Assembly: GCA_964599835.1 (NCBI GenBank)
Contig: CAZRHF010000037.1
Span: 1-19,030 of the forward strand
Origin: SFWF01 sp964599835
GTDB taxonomy: Bacteria; Bacillota; Clostridia; Oscillospirales; Acutalibacteraceae
DNA length: 19,030 nt
Direction: 5' to 3'
Made by a program: the position numbers and the translations under genes. Under the pieces are notes generated by a model. That model saw only the letters and a program-made list of their open reading frames with translations, was not told the DNA's origin and did not search any database. How positions within the stretch are numbered: position 1 is the first letter of the stretch; the number at the start of each line of letters is the position of its first letter. This document shows, piece by piece, positions 13,423-19,030 of the stretch.

Positions 13423-16062
13423 ATGTCGTACAATATCAAGGACAATCCCCTCTTTCCACAGCCCGAAATGACCTTTATTGAAGACCTTAAAAAGCCGTTA
13501 TTTGAGACAAAGCCCGACTTTTTCGGCCATCGCATCAAGGAAAACGGCGAGATAGATCTCGGCGGCGCATACCTTGTGTGCGAATTTCCCGATGATGAGG
13601 GGCTTTTAGAGACGGCTTATGACGATTTTAACAACTTTTTAAAGGTTTATGAGATCGGCGGTAATCGCTTCCCCGTCACGGTGTGCTTTGCCGAGACCTC
13701 CTGCTTCGAGGAATACACTCTTACCGTCTCTGAAGGCGGTATTTCGATCTGCGCCGCAGATACCGAAGGGATAAGACGCGGTCTTATATATCTTGAGGAT
13801 CTTATTATTGAAAGTGAGGCTCCCTTTCTTACTGCACGGGAGGTAACACGGCGACCTGTTATAAAATCCCGAATAACCCGAAGCTATTTCAGCCCTACAA
13901 ACCGTCCGCCTTTTAATATTGACGAGCTTTCAAACGAGGTAGATTACTACCCCGACGAATATTTAAACCGCATTGCCCACGACGGCAATAACGGCGTGTG
14001 GATATACACCCATTTTTCCGAGCTGGTTAAAAGCGACATTATAACCGAGTATGGCCGACAGTCGGACGTGCAGATCGCCAAGCTTAAAAAAGTTGTAGCA
14101 AAATGCAGGCGGTACGGCATTAAGGTTTACGTATTTGGCATAGAGCCCTACGGTCTTCCTCCCGAGCTTCAGGAAAAGTATGCCGATATTGCAGGCGCCG
14201 AGGGCTGGAATGCAGGAAAATACGCCTTTTGTCCCCGCACAAAGAGGGGGCATGATTACCTTATAGAGGCTGTCGAAAGGCTGTTCAGGGCAGTACCCAA
14301 CCTTGGCGGATTTATCGACATCACCGCAGGTGAAAGAGTCACCTCCTGCTGTTCGGTCAGCGGATATAAGACCTGCCCGCGTTGTGCAAAATACGGAAGA
14401 GGCGAAAACCTTTCCTACACGCTGGAGCTGATTCGGGAGGGTATGCGCAAAGCAGGTACGAATGCCGAATTTATAAGCTGGACCTACGGTCACAGAGAGT
14501 GGAGCAGCGAGGACGTTACTCAGTACGTCCGTACCGCTCCCGATGACGTAATACTGATGCAGAACTTCGGGGATTTCGGCTTCGACAGTCAGCTTGGCAA
14601 GCCCCGTATGGCCATAGATTACTGGCTTTCCTATGTGGGACCTGCCGAAAGATTTGCAGAGACGGCAGAGGCGGCAAACAAATACGGCAAACATATTTAC
14701 GCAAAAATGCAGATATGCTGTTCCCACGAGGTTGCATCGGTTCCCTACCTACCCGTTCCCGAAAGGGTCTTCGAAAAGTATAAGCAGGCATATAAATATA
14801 ATGTTGAGGGCGTCGTGCAGTGCTGGTATATGGGAAATTATCCCTCTATTATGAGCAAGGCGGCAGGCGAGCTTTCCTTTACCGAAGATTTCAGCGACAA
14901 GGACGGATTTTTAGAGCATCTTGCAGGAATTCACTATGGCAGAGGCAAGGCTAAAGAGGTAGCGGCGGCCTGGAAGCTGTTTTCGGAGGGATACAGCAAT
15001 TTCCCCACCAACGTTATGCTGAGCTACTACGGTCCTATGCACGACAGCATCGGCTGGAAGTTATCCCTCTTACCTAAGGACAGTCCCCTTCCCCGTTCCT
15101 GGTGGGTCATCGACGGTCTGGACGGCGACCGTATAGGCGAAGCCCTTCAGTGCGGTCACACAATGGACGAGGCTATCTTCCTCTGTGATGAGATGTGCCG
15201 AAGGTGGAAGGAAGGCCTTGAAATTCTGCCGATGGATGCAGTTGGTGAAATGGCGTCGGTGGCGAAGGCGTTGGACATTCTGTTTGAAAGCGGAACGAAC
15301 ATACTTAAATTCTACGACTTAAGACAGAAGCTGGGCTATCTAAAGGGAGAACCGAAGGAGCTTCTTGGAGAAATGCGTCAGATAGTTCTCAGAGAGATAG
15401 AAAACAGCAGGGCTATGATCCCTCTTTGCGAGGCCGACAACCGTTTGGGCTATCATTCCGAGGCGGTGGCCTTTAAGTTCTTCCCCCGACAGATAGAGGA
15501 CCGAATCGCACAGCTTGAAAACCTCCTTGAAACCGAATTTGCCTTTGTTGAAGGCAGAATAAACGAAGGCAAGGCTCCCATCCCCTTCTACGTCGCAGAG
15601 GGCGAAGAGGGCTATAAAATGGAGCGTGAAGAGACCGATAACTGGGTGCGCATAAGCGACAAGGCTGCTTTCAGGGTGTTTTACGACAAGGATAATTTAT
15701 ATCTCGACCTCGACTGCGAGGATAAGACGGATATTATGTTCCGCTTCGAATATGATCTTTTGTGGCCTGCGGCTATAGTAGAGGTCGAAAACGGAAAGGC
15801 CGATATTGAAAACTGGCACCGACAGCATCATTCTATTTTCGGTGAAAGATTGGAGATAGAAAGAAGCAAATATTCTTACGAAAAAACGCCCTTCGGTATA
15901 AGGGTGACGGCTAATCGAAAGCGTGCAGGCTGGACCGAGGACAGACCCTTAAGGCTGGCGATTTCAGCCGATGGGGTAAAGTGGAAGTCCAAAGAGGTCA
16001 AAACCTATCCCCTGGTAATAGGCCCCTTTATTGCAGGAGAATACGGCTGGCTGTTGCCGTAG
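13423..16062 (+). CDS. Large cytoplasmic glycoside-hydrolase-like protein (GH20/GH67-type N-terminal domain, TIM barrel)
   Basis: 879 residues, no signal peptide. Residues about 20-140 resemble the alpha/beta domain preceding the barrel in GH20, GH67 and relatives (EYTLTVSEGGISICAADTEG then IRRGLIYLEDLI). About 145-490 looks like a TIM barrel: RRPVIKSRITRSYF, NNGVWIYTHFSEL, YGIKVYVFGIEPYG, GGFIDITAGERVTSCC, MQNFGDFGFD. Glu304 in ITAGE is a candidate catalytic acid. It is followed by a Cys cluster (309, 310, 318, 321; CPRC) that could bind zinc. A helical region (500-720) and a C-terminal beta-sandwich like CBM9 (about 735-860) follow. AGGAGG at 13410-13415 overlaps the previous stop. Being cytoplasmic, it would act on imported oligosaccharide. 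I cannot assign a CAZy family with certainty; substrate unknown. Confidence 0.75.
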   Translation: MSYNIKDNPLFPQPEMTFIEDLKKPLFETKPDFFGHRIKENGEIDLGGAYLVCEFPDDEGLLETAYDDFNNFLKVYEIGGNRFPVTVCFAETSCFEEYTLTVSEGGISICAADTEGIRRGLIYLEDLIIESEAPFLTAREVTRRPVIKSRITRSYFSPTNRPPFNIDELSNEVDYYPDEYLNRIAHDGNNGVWIYTHFSELVKSDIITEYGRQSDVQIAKLKKVVAKCRRYGIKVYVFGIEPYGLPPELQEKYADIAGAEGWNAGKYAFCPRTKRGHDYLIEAVERLFRAVPNLGGFIDITAGERVTSCCSVSGYKTCPRCAKYGRGENLSYTLELIREGMRKAGTNAEFISWTYGHREWSSEDVTQYVRTAPDDVILMQNFGDFGFDSQLGKPRMAIDYWLSYVGPAERFAETAEAANKYGKHIYAKMQICCSHEVASVPYLPVPERVFEKYKQAYKYNVEGVVQCWYMGNYPSIMSKAAGELSFTEDFSDKDGFLEHLAGIHYGRGKAKEVAAAWKLFSEGYSNFPTNVMLSYYGPMHDSIGWKLSLLPKDSPLPRSWWVIDGLDGDRIGEALQCGHTMDEAIFLCDEMCRRWKEGLEILPMDAVGEMASVAKALDILFESGTNILKFYDLRQKLGYLKGEPKELLGEMRQIVLREIENSRAMIPLCEADNRLGYHSEAVAFKFFPRQIEDRIAQLENLLETEFAFVEGRINEGKAPIPFYVAEGEEGYKMEREETDNWVRISDKAAFRVFYDKDNLYLDLDCEDKTDIMFRFEYDLLWPAAIVEVENGKADIENWHRQHHSIFGERLEIERSKYSYEKTPFGIRVTANRKRAGWTEDRPLRLAISADGVKWKSKEVKTYPLVIGPFIAGEYGWLLP

Positions 16063-16255
16063 GTGAAAAAGGATGTGCGGATAATATGTTGCTGTTATGC
16101 AATGAATTGCACCTGACGGCGCATTTCGTAGGGCAATTCAATTCGCGGAGCGAAGCGAGAAATCATATCGCAATGCGACAACTCATAATGTGACAGCATC
16201 TATTCATCAAAACATTATCTAAGAATCTGAGTAATTAGATTTATAAACTAAAATT
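16063..16255. repeat. Gene-free stretch with repeat-like sequence
   Basis: Between the glycosidase-like stop and the terminator lies about 190 bp with no credible gene. It contains TGCAATGAATTGCA (16097-16110, near palindromic), GGGCAATTCAATTCGC, and GGAGCGAAGCGAGAAATC, a phrasing typical of degenerate intergenic repeats. The frame running out of the glycosidase gene through here is not convincing as protein. Confidence 0.45.
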
Positions 16256-16284
16256 ATCCGCCCGAGAAATCGGGCGGATTTTTA
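16256..16284 (+). terminator. Rho-independent terminator of the AAC(3)-glycosidase operon
   Basis: Perfect 10-bp arms, ATCCGCCCGA (16256-16265) and TCGGGCGGAT (16270-16279), are closed by a GAAA tetraloop and followed by a T-run. Confidence 0.95.
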
Positions 16285-16316
16285 TATTCAAAGTCCTTTT
16301 TATCGGACAGAAGGTG

Positions 16317-16325
16317 TGTTATAAT
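16317..16325 (+). promoter_or_regulatory. Extended -10 promoter of the small orphan gene
   Basis: TGTTATAAT is a consensus extended -10, 20 bp before the ATG at 16346. The -35 region is only T-rich. The leader would be about 12-14 nt. Confidence 0.55.
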
Positions 16326-16345
16326 GTGTTCAAGAGGTGGGGAAA

Positions 16346-16651
16346 ATGCGTACAGGCGATTATACTAAAATGAAAGAAATTATTGGATGTTCAGAACTTA
16401 CTCACGAAATTGTACTTGAATACTTAGGGAGCGGTTTTTGGAACACCAGAAATTTGCTTCCGTGGGAACACTGTGGAAAGACCTTTCAAAAAATGTGTAT
16501 TCCAATGAGAAGAGAATTTTTAAGCAACGGAATACATTTTTGTCGATATCGTGATAAACCATATTATTTTGGAATAGAACTTAACGAACCGGAAGTTACA
16601 GATGATATGTTAGAAAACGGCACTTGGTTAGTATATACTTGGTCAGATTAA
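16346..16651 (+). CDS. Small AT-rich orphan protein, function unknown
   Basis: 101 residues from the ATG at 16346, with AGAGGTGG at 16333-16340 giving 5-nt spacing; a GTG three codons earlier is inside that site. No family is recognised. The protein is soluble and acidic at its end. It has five tryptophans or more concentrated in GFWNTRNLLPWEHCG and TWLVYTWSD, four cysteines, and no membrane segment or signal. Codons end mostly in A or T, unlike the G/C-ending codons of all neighbours, which suggests recent acquisition. It has its own promoter and is flanked by terminators at 16256 and 16724, a cassette-like layout. Options include an immunity-like or regulatory protein, but nothing proves either. 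Confidence 0.65.
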   Translation: MRTGDYTKMKEIIGCSELTHEIVLEYLGSGFWNTRNLLPWEHCGKTFQKMCIPMRREFLSNGIHFCRYRDKPYYFGIELNEPEVTDDMLENGTWLVYTWSD

Positions 16652-16723
16652 AACAATTTCCCCCTTTTGCATACTGCACCACAGGATGCAATGTGGGGAT
16701 ATGAAATTCAAATTTTCATAAAC

Positions 16724-16764
16724 CAATAAAAACCACTCGTTCATTCAACTAGTGGTTTTTATTG
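16724..16764 (+). terminator. Rho-independent terminator of the small orphan gene
   Basis: Arms 16724-16737 and 16751-16764 (AATAAAAACCACT / AGTGGTTTTTATT) pair perfectly, with inner GTT/AAC pairs, and the right arm contains the T-run. It should work on both strands. Confidence 0.85.
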
Positions 16765-17066
16765 TTCTTTAGAGTACATAGTTTAATAGCAGAAGGCTGA
16801 AACAGGACGAAAGGATCGTAAATTTGCCCGACCGGATACTGCCCCAAAGGGAGGGCTCACTGATGAGGCGATATAGATATGTTCTGCGCACATAATAAAC
16901 GGGAGGAGCAAGGTCTCGCTGCGGCTCGGTCCCTCCGCGGCTCTGACAGTCCACCGGACTGTCATTCACTACCGCGTCGCACGCTTTGCTTTCCCTCACC
17001 TACGATATATCAATAAATTTGGTTCTTCTGCCGAGATCCCTGCGGAGATGAAACCTGTAACCTGCT
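16765..17066. repeat. Repeat-rich gap between orphan gene and activase gene
   Basis: No gene is seen in about 300 bp. It holds a diverged copy D of the dispersed repeat (16891 onward: CATAATAAACGGGAGGAGCA), whose stem-loop is interrupted by a GC-rich insert. An inverted repeat ACAGTCC/GGACTGT follows near 16947-16963. The tail is ATAAATTT, then the second repeat family (TTCTTCTGCCGAGATCCC, 17024-17041). Confidence 0.6.
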
Positions 17067-17969
17067 CTAAGCTTTTTTGACGGTGACGGAGGTTTTGGCA
17101 GATATTTCCGATATCCAGGCTTCTACCGTTTCCTTTTCCGGGAAGGTAAGGTCAGAAAGAGCGTAGTCCTTTCCCAACTGTTCGGATTTTCCTTTTCCTA
17201 AGGGGTGATAGGGCTCGATATTGACCTCTATTATGTTTTTGAGCTTGTTTGCGGTGTTTGCAATTCCCTCAAAATGCTCTGCCGTATCGTTTACGGTGGG
17301 AATTATGGGACAGCGAAGGACGGTTTTTGCCCCCATTTCGTCCAGCATAAATAGGTTTTTAAGGATAAGTTCGTTATCTACCCCGGTATATTTTTTGTGG
17401 TTTTCGGGGTTTGTCAGCTTATAATCCCAAAGGAATATGTCAACGTAGGGTGCTACCGCCTTATACTTTTCGCTGTCTGCAAAGCCGCAGGTCTCCATAC
17501 AAACGTGGAGGCCTTTTTCCTTGCCTTTCTTTAAAAGCTCCAGGGTGAAGTCGAAGCTGAGCATAGGCTCGCCCCCCGAAAGGGTCATTCCGCCTCCCGA
17601 ATTTTTATAGAAGGCTTCGTCCTTCATAACCTCCTTAAGGGCTTCCTCCGCCGAGGTTTCCTTGCCTGCGACCTCTAAGGCGTCGGCAAAGCAGATGTCA
17701 GCGCATTTCCCGCAGGCGATGCATTTTTCACGGTTAAAGGTATGACCATCTGCCGAGACGGTATGAAGTCCTTCAGGGCAGGCTGGTACGCATCTTCCGC
17801 AGAGGGTACATTTATCGTTTCTGAAAAGAAGCTCGCTTGCTACCCTTTTCGATTCGGGGTTATGGCACCACATACAGTTTAAGGGACAGCCCTTTATGAA
17901 AACGGCGGTGCGGATGCCCGGTCCGTCGTTAACGCAGAATTTTTGAATATTAAAAACGTTTCCTGTCAT
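17067..17969 (-). CDS. Glycyl-radical-enzyme activase (radical SAM, PflA-like with two extra 4Fe-4S clusters)
   Basis: 300 residues. The radical-SAM triad C28-x3-C32-x2-C35 (CPLNCMWCHNPE) follows the family's NDGPGIRTAVFIKG. Two ferredoxin-type clusters are inserted at C54, 57, 60, 64 and C83, 86, 89, 93, a layout typical of activases of glycerol/diol dehydratase-like and related glycyl radical enzymes rather than classical PflA. SGGEP (131-135) binds S-adenosylmethionine. The enzyme would abstract hydrogen from a glycine of its partner under strict anaerobiosis. GGAGTG at 17975-17980 supports the ATG at 17967-17969. The partner enzyme is not in the window. A divergent alcohol dehydrogenase begins 171 bp away and could reduce the aldehyde made by such a partner; this is inference. 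Confidence 0.92.
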   Translation of the reverse strand: MTGNVFNIQKFCVNDGPGIRTAVFIKGCPLNCMWCHNPESKRVASELLFRNDKCTLCGRCVPACPEGLHTVSADGHTFNREKCIACGKCADICFADALEVAGKETSAEEALKEVMKDEAFYKNSGGGMTLSGGEPMLSFDFTLELLKKGKEKGLHVCMETCGFADSEKYKAVAPYVDIFLWDYKLTNPENHKKYTGVDNELILKNLFMLDEMGAKTVLRCPIIPTVNDTAEHFEGIANTANKLKNIIEVNIEPYHPLGKGKSEQLGKDYALSDLTFPEKETVEAWISEISAKTSVTVKKA

Positions 17970-17998
17970 AAAAACACTCCATACCTGCCGTTTTGTTT

Positions 17999-18027
17999 AA
18001 TATAACATCCCGACACAGTTTTTTCAA
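17999..18027 (-). promoter_or_regulatory. Sigma-A promoter of the activase gene
   Basis: On the minus strand, TTGAAA (18022-18027), a 17-bp spacer and TATATT (17999-18004) with a TGT extension. Confidence 0.7.
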
Positions 18028-18073
18028 TGTAATAAACTGCTTATTTGCATTTTTTGAAACAATATTTTAACTA

Positions 18074-18102
18074 TTGACAAGGCTCTGCAAAAAATTTATT
18101 AT
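18074..18102 (+). promoter_or_regulatory. Sigma-A promoter of the alcohol dehydrogenase gene
   Basis: A perfect TTGACA (18074-18079), a 17-bp spacer and TATTAT (18097-18102). An AT palindrome overlaps its -10 and start site. Confidence 0.8.
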
Positions 18103-18119
18103 ATTATTATAATAATATA
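18100..18119. promoter_or_regulatory. 20-bp AT palindrome over the alcohol dehydrogenase promoter (candidate operator)
   Basis: TATATTATTATAATAATATA is a perfect inverted repeat covering the end of the -10 and the expected transcription start. It resembles Fur/PerR-type AT-rich operators only loosely. Such a palindrome could also arise from low complexity. Confidence 0.4.
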
Positions 18120-18140
18120 CAGATTCAGTGAGGTATTTTT

Positions 18141-19030
18141 ATGCGCGATTTTACCTTTTACGCTCCTACCAAGGTCTTTTTCGGTAAAGACAAAGAAAAC
18201 GAGGTTGGAGCAATAGTTAAGGGTTACGGATTTAAGAAAATAATGGTCCAGTATGGACAAAGCAGTATTAAAAAAATCGGTCTTTACGACAGGGTTATGA
18301 ATTCCCTTAAGGAAAACGGCATTGAGGTCGTGGAAATGGGCGGAGTTGAGCCCAACCCCAAGCTTGATTTTATAAGAAATGCCGTAAAGGTGGCAAAGGA
18401 AGAAAAGGTAGAGCTTATTCTTGCCGTCGGCGGCGGAAGTGTTATAGATTCCTCTAAATTCACCGCTCTGGGTGCCGCAAACGATTTTGACGTATGGGAT
18501 CTGCCTATGGGAAAGGCTGTTCCTAAAGCCGCTCTGCCTGTAGGATGTATTCTGACCCTTGCGGCGGCAGGAAGTGAAATGAGTGCCTCGGCAGTTATGA
18601 CCAATACGGAAGAAAACCTTAAAAAAGGCTTTGGAAGCGAATATAACCGTCCGCTTTTCTCCATCTGCAATCCCGAGCTTACCTACACCGTAAACAAATA
18701 TCACACCGCCTGCGGAATTACCGATATTATGGCTCACACCATGGAGCGCTACTTCTTCCCCTGCGAGGACACTCCCCTCACCGACCGCGTTGCCGAGGCA
18801 ATTTTAAAATCGGTAATAGAGGCGGGAAAAGTTCTTATGACCGACCCCGAAAATTATGATGCAAGAGCGGCAGTTATGTGGGGCTCTTCCCTTTCCCACA
18901 ACAACCTTACCGGTTGCGGCAGAGAAAACGCTTTGGCGGTACATCAGCTTGAGCACGCACTTTCGGGGGAATTTGACCAAATCGCCCACGGAGCAGGACT
19001 TGCGGTATTATTCCCCGCCTGGGCAAGATA
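18141..19030 (+). CDS. Iron-dependent alcohol dehydrogenase, butanol-dehydrogenase type (3' end outside window)
   Basis: 296 codons are visible from the ATG at 18141 (GAGGTA 7 nt upstream); the stop lies beyond the window. The sequence opens FTFYAPTKVFFGKDKE, as in BdhA/YqhD-type enzymes. The nucleotide-binding GGGSVIDSSK is at 97-106 and a PNP motif at 71-73. Metal ligands fall at the expected places: Asp195 and His199 (ITDIMAHT), His268 (VHQLEH) and His283 (QIAHG). The family reduces aldehydes to alcohols with NAD(P)H in the cytoplasm, regenerating cofactor during fermentation. It is divergent from the glycyl-radical activase. The substrate is not known; short-chain aldehydes are typical. 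Confidence 0.92.
   Translation, partial: MRDFTFYAPTKVFFGKDKENEVGAIVKGYGFKKIMVQYGQSSIKKIGLYDRVMNSLKENGIEVVEMGGVEPNPKLDFIRNAVKVAKEEKVELILAVGGGSVIDSSKFTALGAANDFDVWDLPMGKAVPKAALPVGCILTLAAAGSEMSASAVMTNTEENLKKGFGSEYNRPLFSICNPELTYTVNKYHTACGITDIMAHTMERYFFPCEDTPLTDRVAEAILKSVIEAGKVLMTDPENYDARAAVMWGSSLSHNNLTGCGRENALAVHQLEHALSGEFDQIAHGAGLAVLFPAWAR

Noticed and set aside
15981..16193. A 70-codon plus-strand open frame overlapping the end of the glycosidase-like gene
   Set aside because: Most of it is another frame of the glycosidase coding sequence and the rest is intergenic repeat; no ribosome-binding site.
1189..16990. A CRISPR array formed by the recurring 36-bp sequences
   Set aside because: The copies are kilobases apart in separate intergenic regions, without regular spacers or cas genes. 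They are dispersed repeats.

Overview
The window looks like a chromosomal segment of an anaerobic, probably gut-dwelling member of the Clostridia (Oscillospirales/Ruminococcaceae-like). The grounds are A/G-rich Shine-Dalgarno sites (AGGAGG, GAGGTG), strong sigma-A promoters (TTGACA/TATAAT types, often with an extended TGn -10), a Gram-positive LexA box, a SipW-type secreted protein, a glycyl-radical-enzyme activase and an iron-dependent alcohol dehydrogenase. There are no phage or transposase genes, tRNA, rRNA or CRISPR array. The assignment is inference from gene content, not a database match.

Layout. 1-410 (-) is the start of an inosine/uridine-type nucleoside hydrolase, divergent from a small serine esterase (544-1170, +). 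A minus-strand block follows: a GNAT acetyltransferase (1322-2056) and a sigma-70/ECF-like factor with a long C-terminal extension (2108-3636) that is split by a one-base frameshift near 2812. A repeat-filled gap (about 3714-4050) leads to a large secreted beta-helix protein with a SipW/TasA-type signal peptide (4051-6255, -), read from a strong promoter through a structured leader of about 205 nt. Divergent from it is dinB (Pol IV), whose promoter carries a LexA box, translationally coupled to a small conserved-looking protein. Then come a phosphoglucomutase/phosphomannomutase with a TTG start and a DUF5662 protein, closed by a textbook terminator at 10471-10500.

10714-11610 (-) is an EamA-type transporter divergent from an AraC-family regulator (11762-12535, +). 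The regulator is followed by a two-gene operon: an AAC(3)-fold acetyltransferase and an 879-residue cytoplasmic glycoside-hydrolase-like protein. This AraC/AAC(3)/glycosidase set (with the transporter possibly included) reads like a small carbohydrate or amino-sugar utilisation locus, and is the most interesting functional grouping. A small AT-rich orphan gene (16346-16651) sits between two strong terminators. After another repeat-rich gap come a glycyl-radical-enzyme activase (17067-17969, -) and a divergent iron-dependent alcohol dehydrogenase (18141 to the window end, +). The radical enzyme they might serve is not in the window.

Several intergenic gaps carry copies of a dispersed repeat whose core is a GGGAGG...CCTCCC stem-loop (four copies, all in the same orientation), plus other repeat-like pieces. 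No single clearly new multi-gene system is visible. The best leads are the AAC(3)-glycosidase operon, the dinB-coupled small protein, the sigma factor with its extra domain, the TasA-like leader, and the orphan gene.
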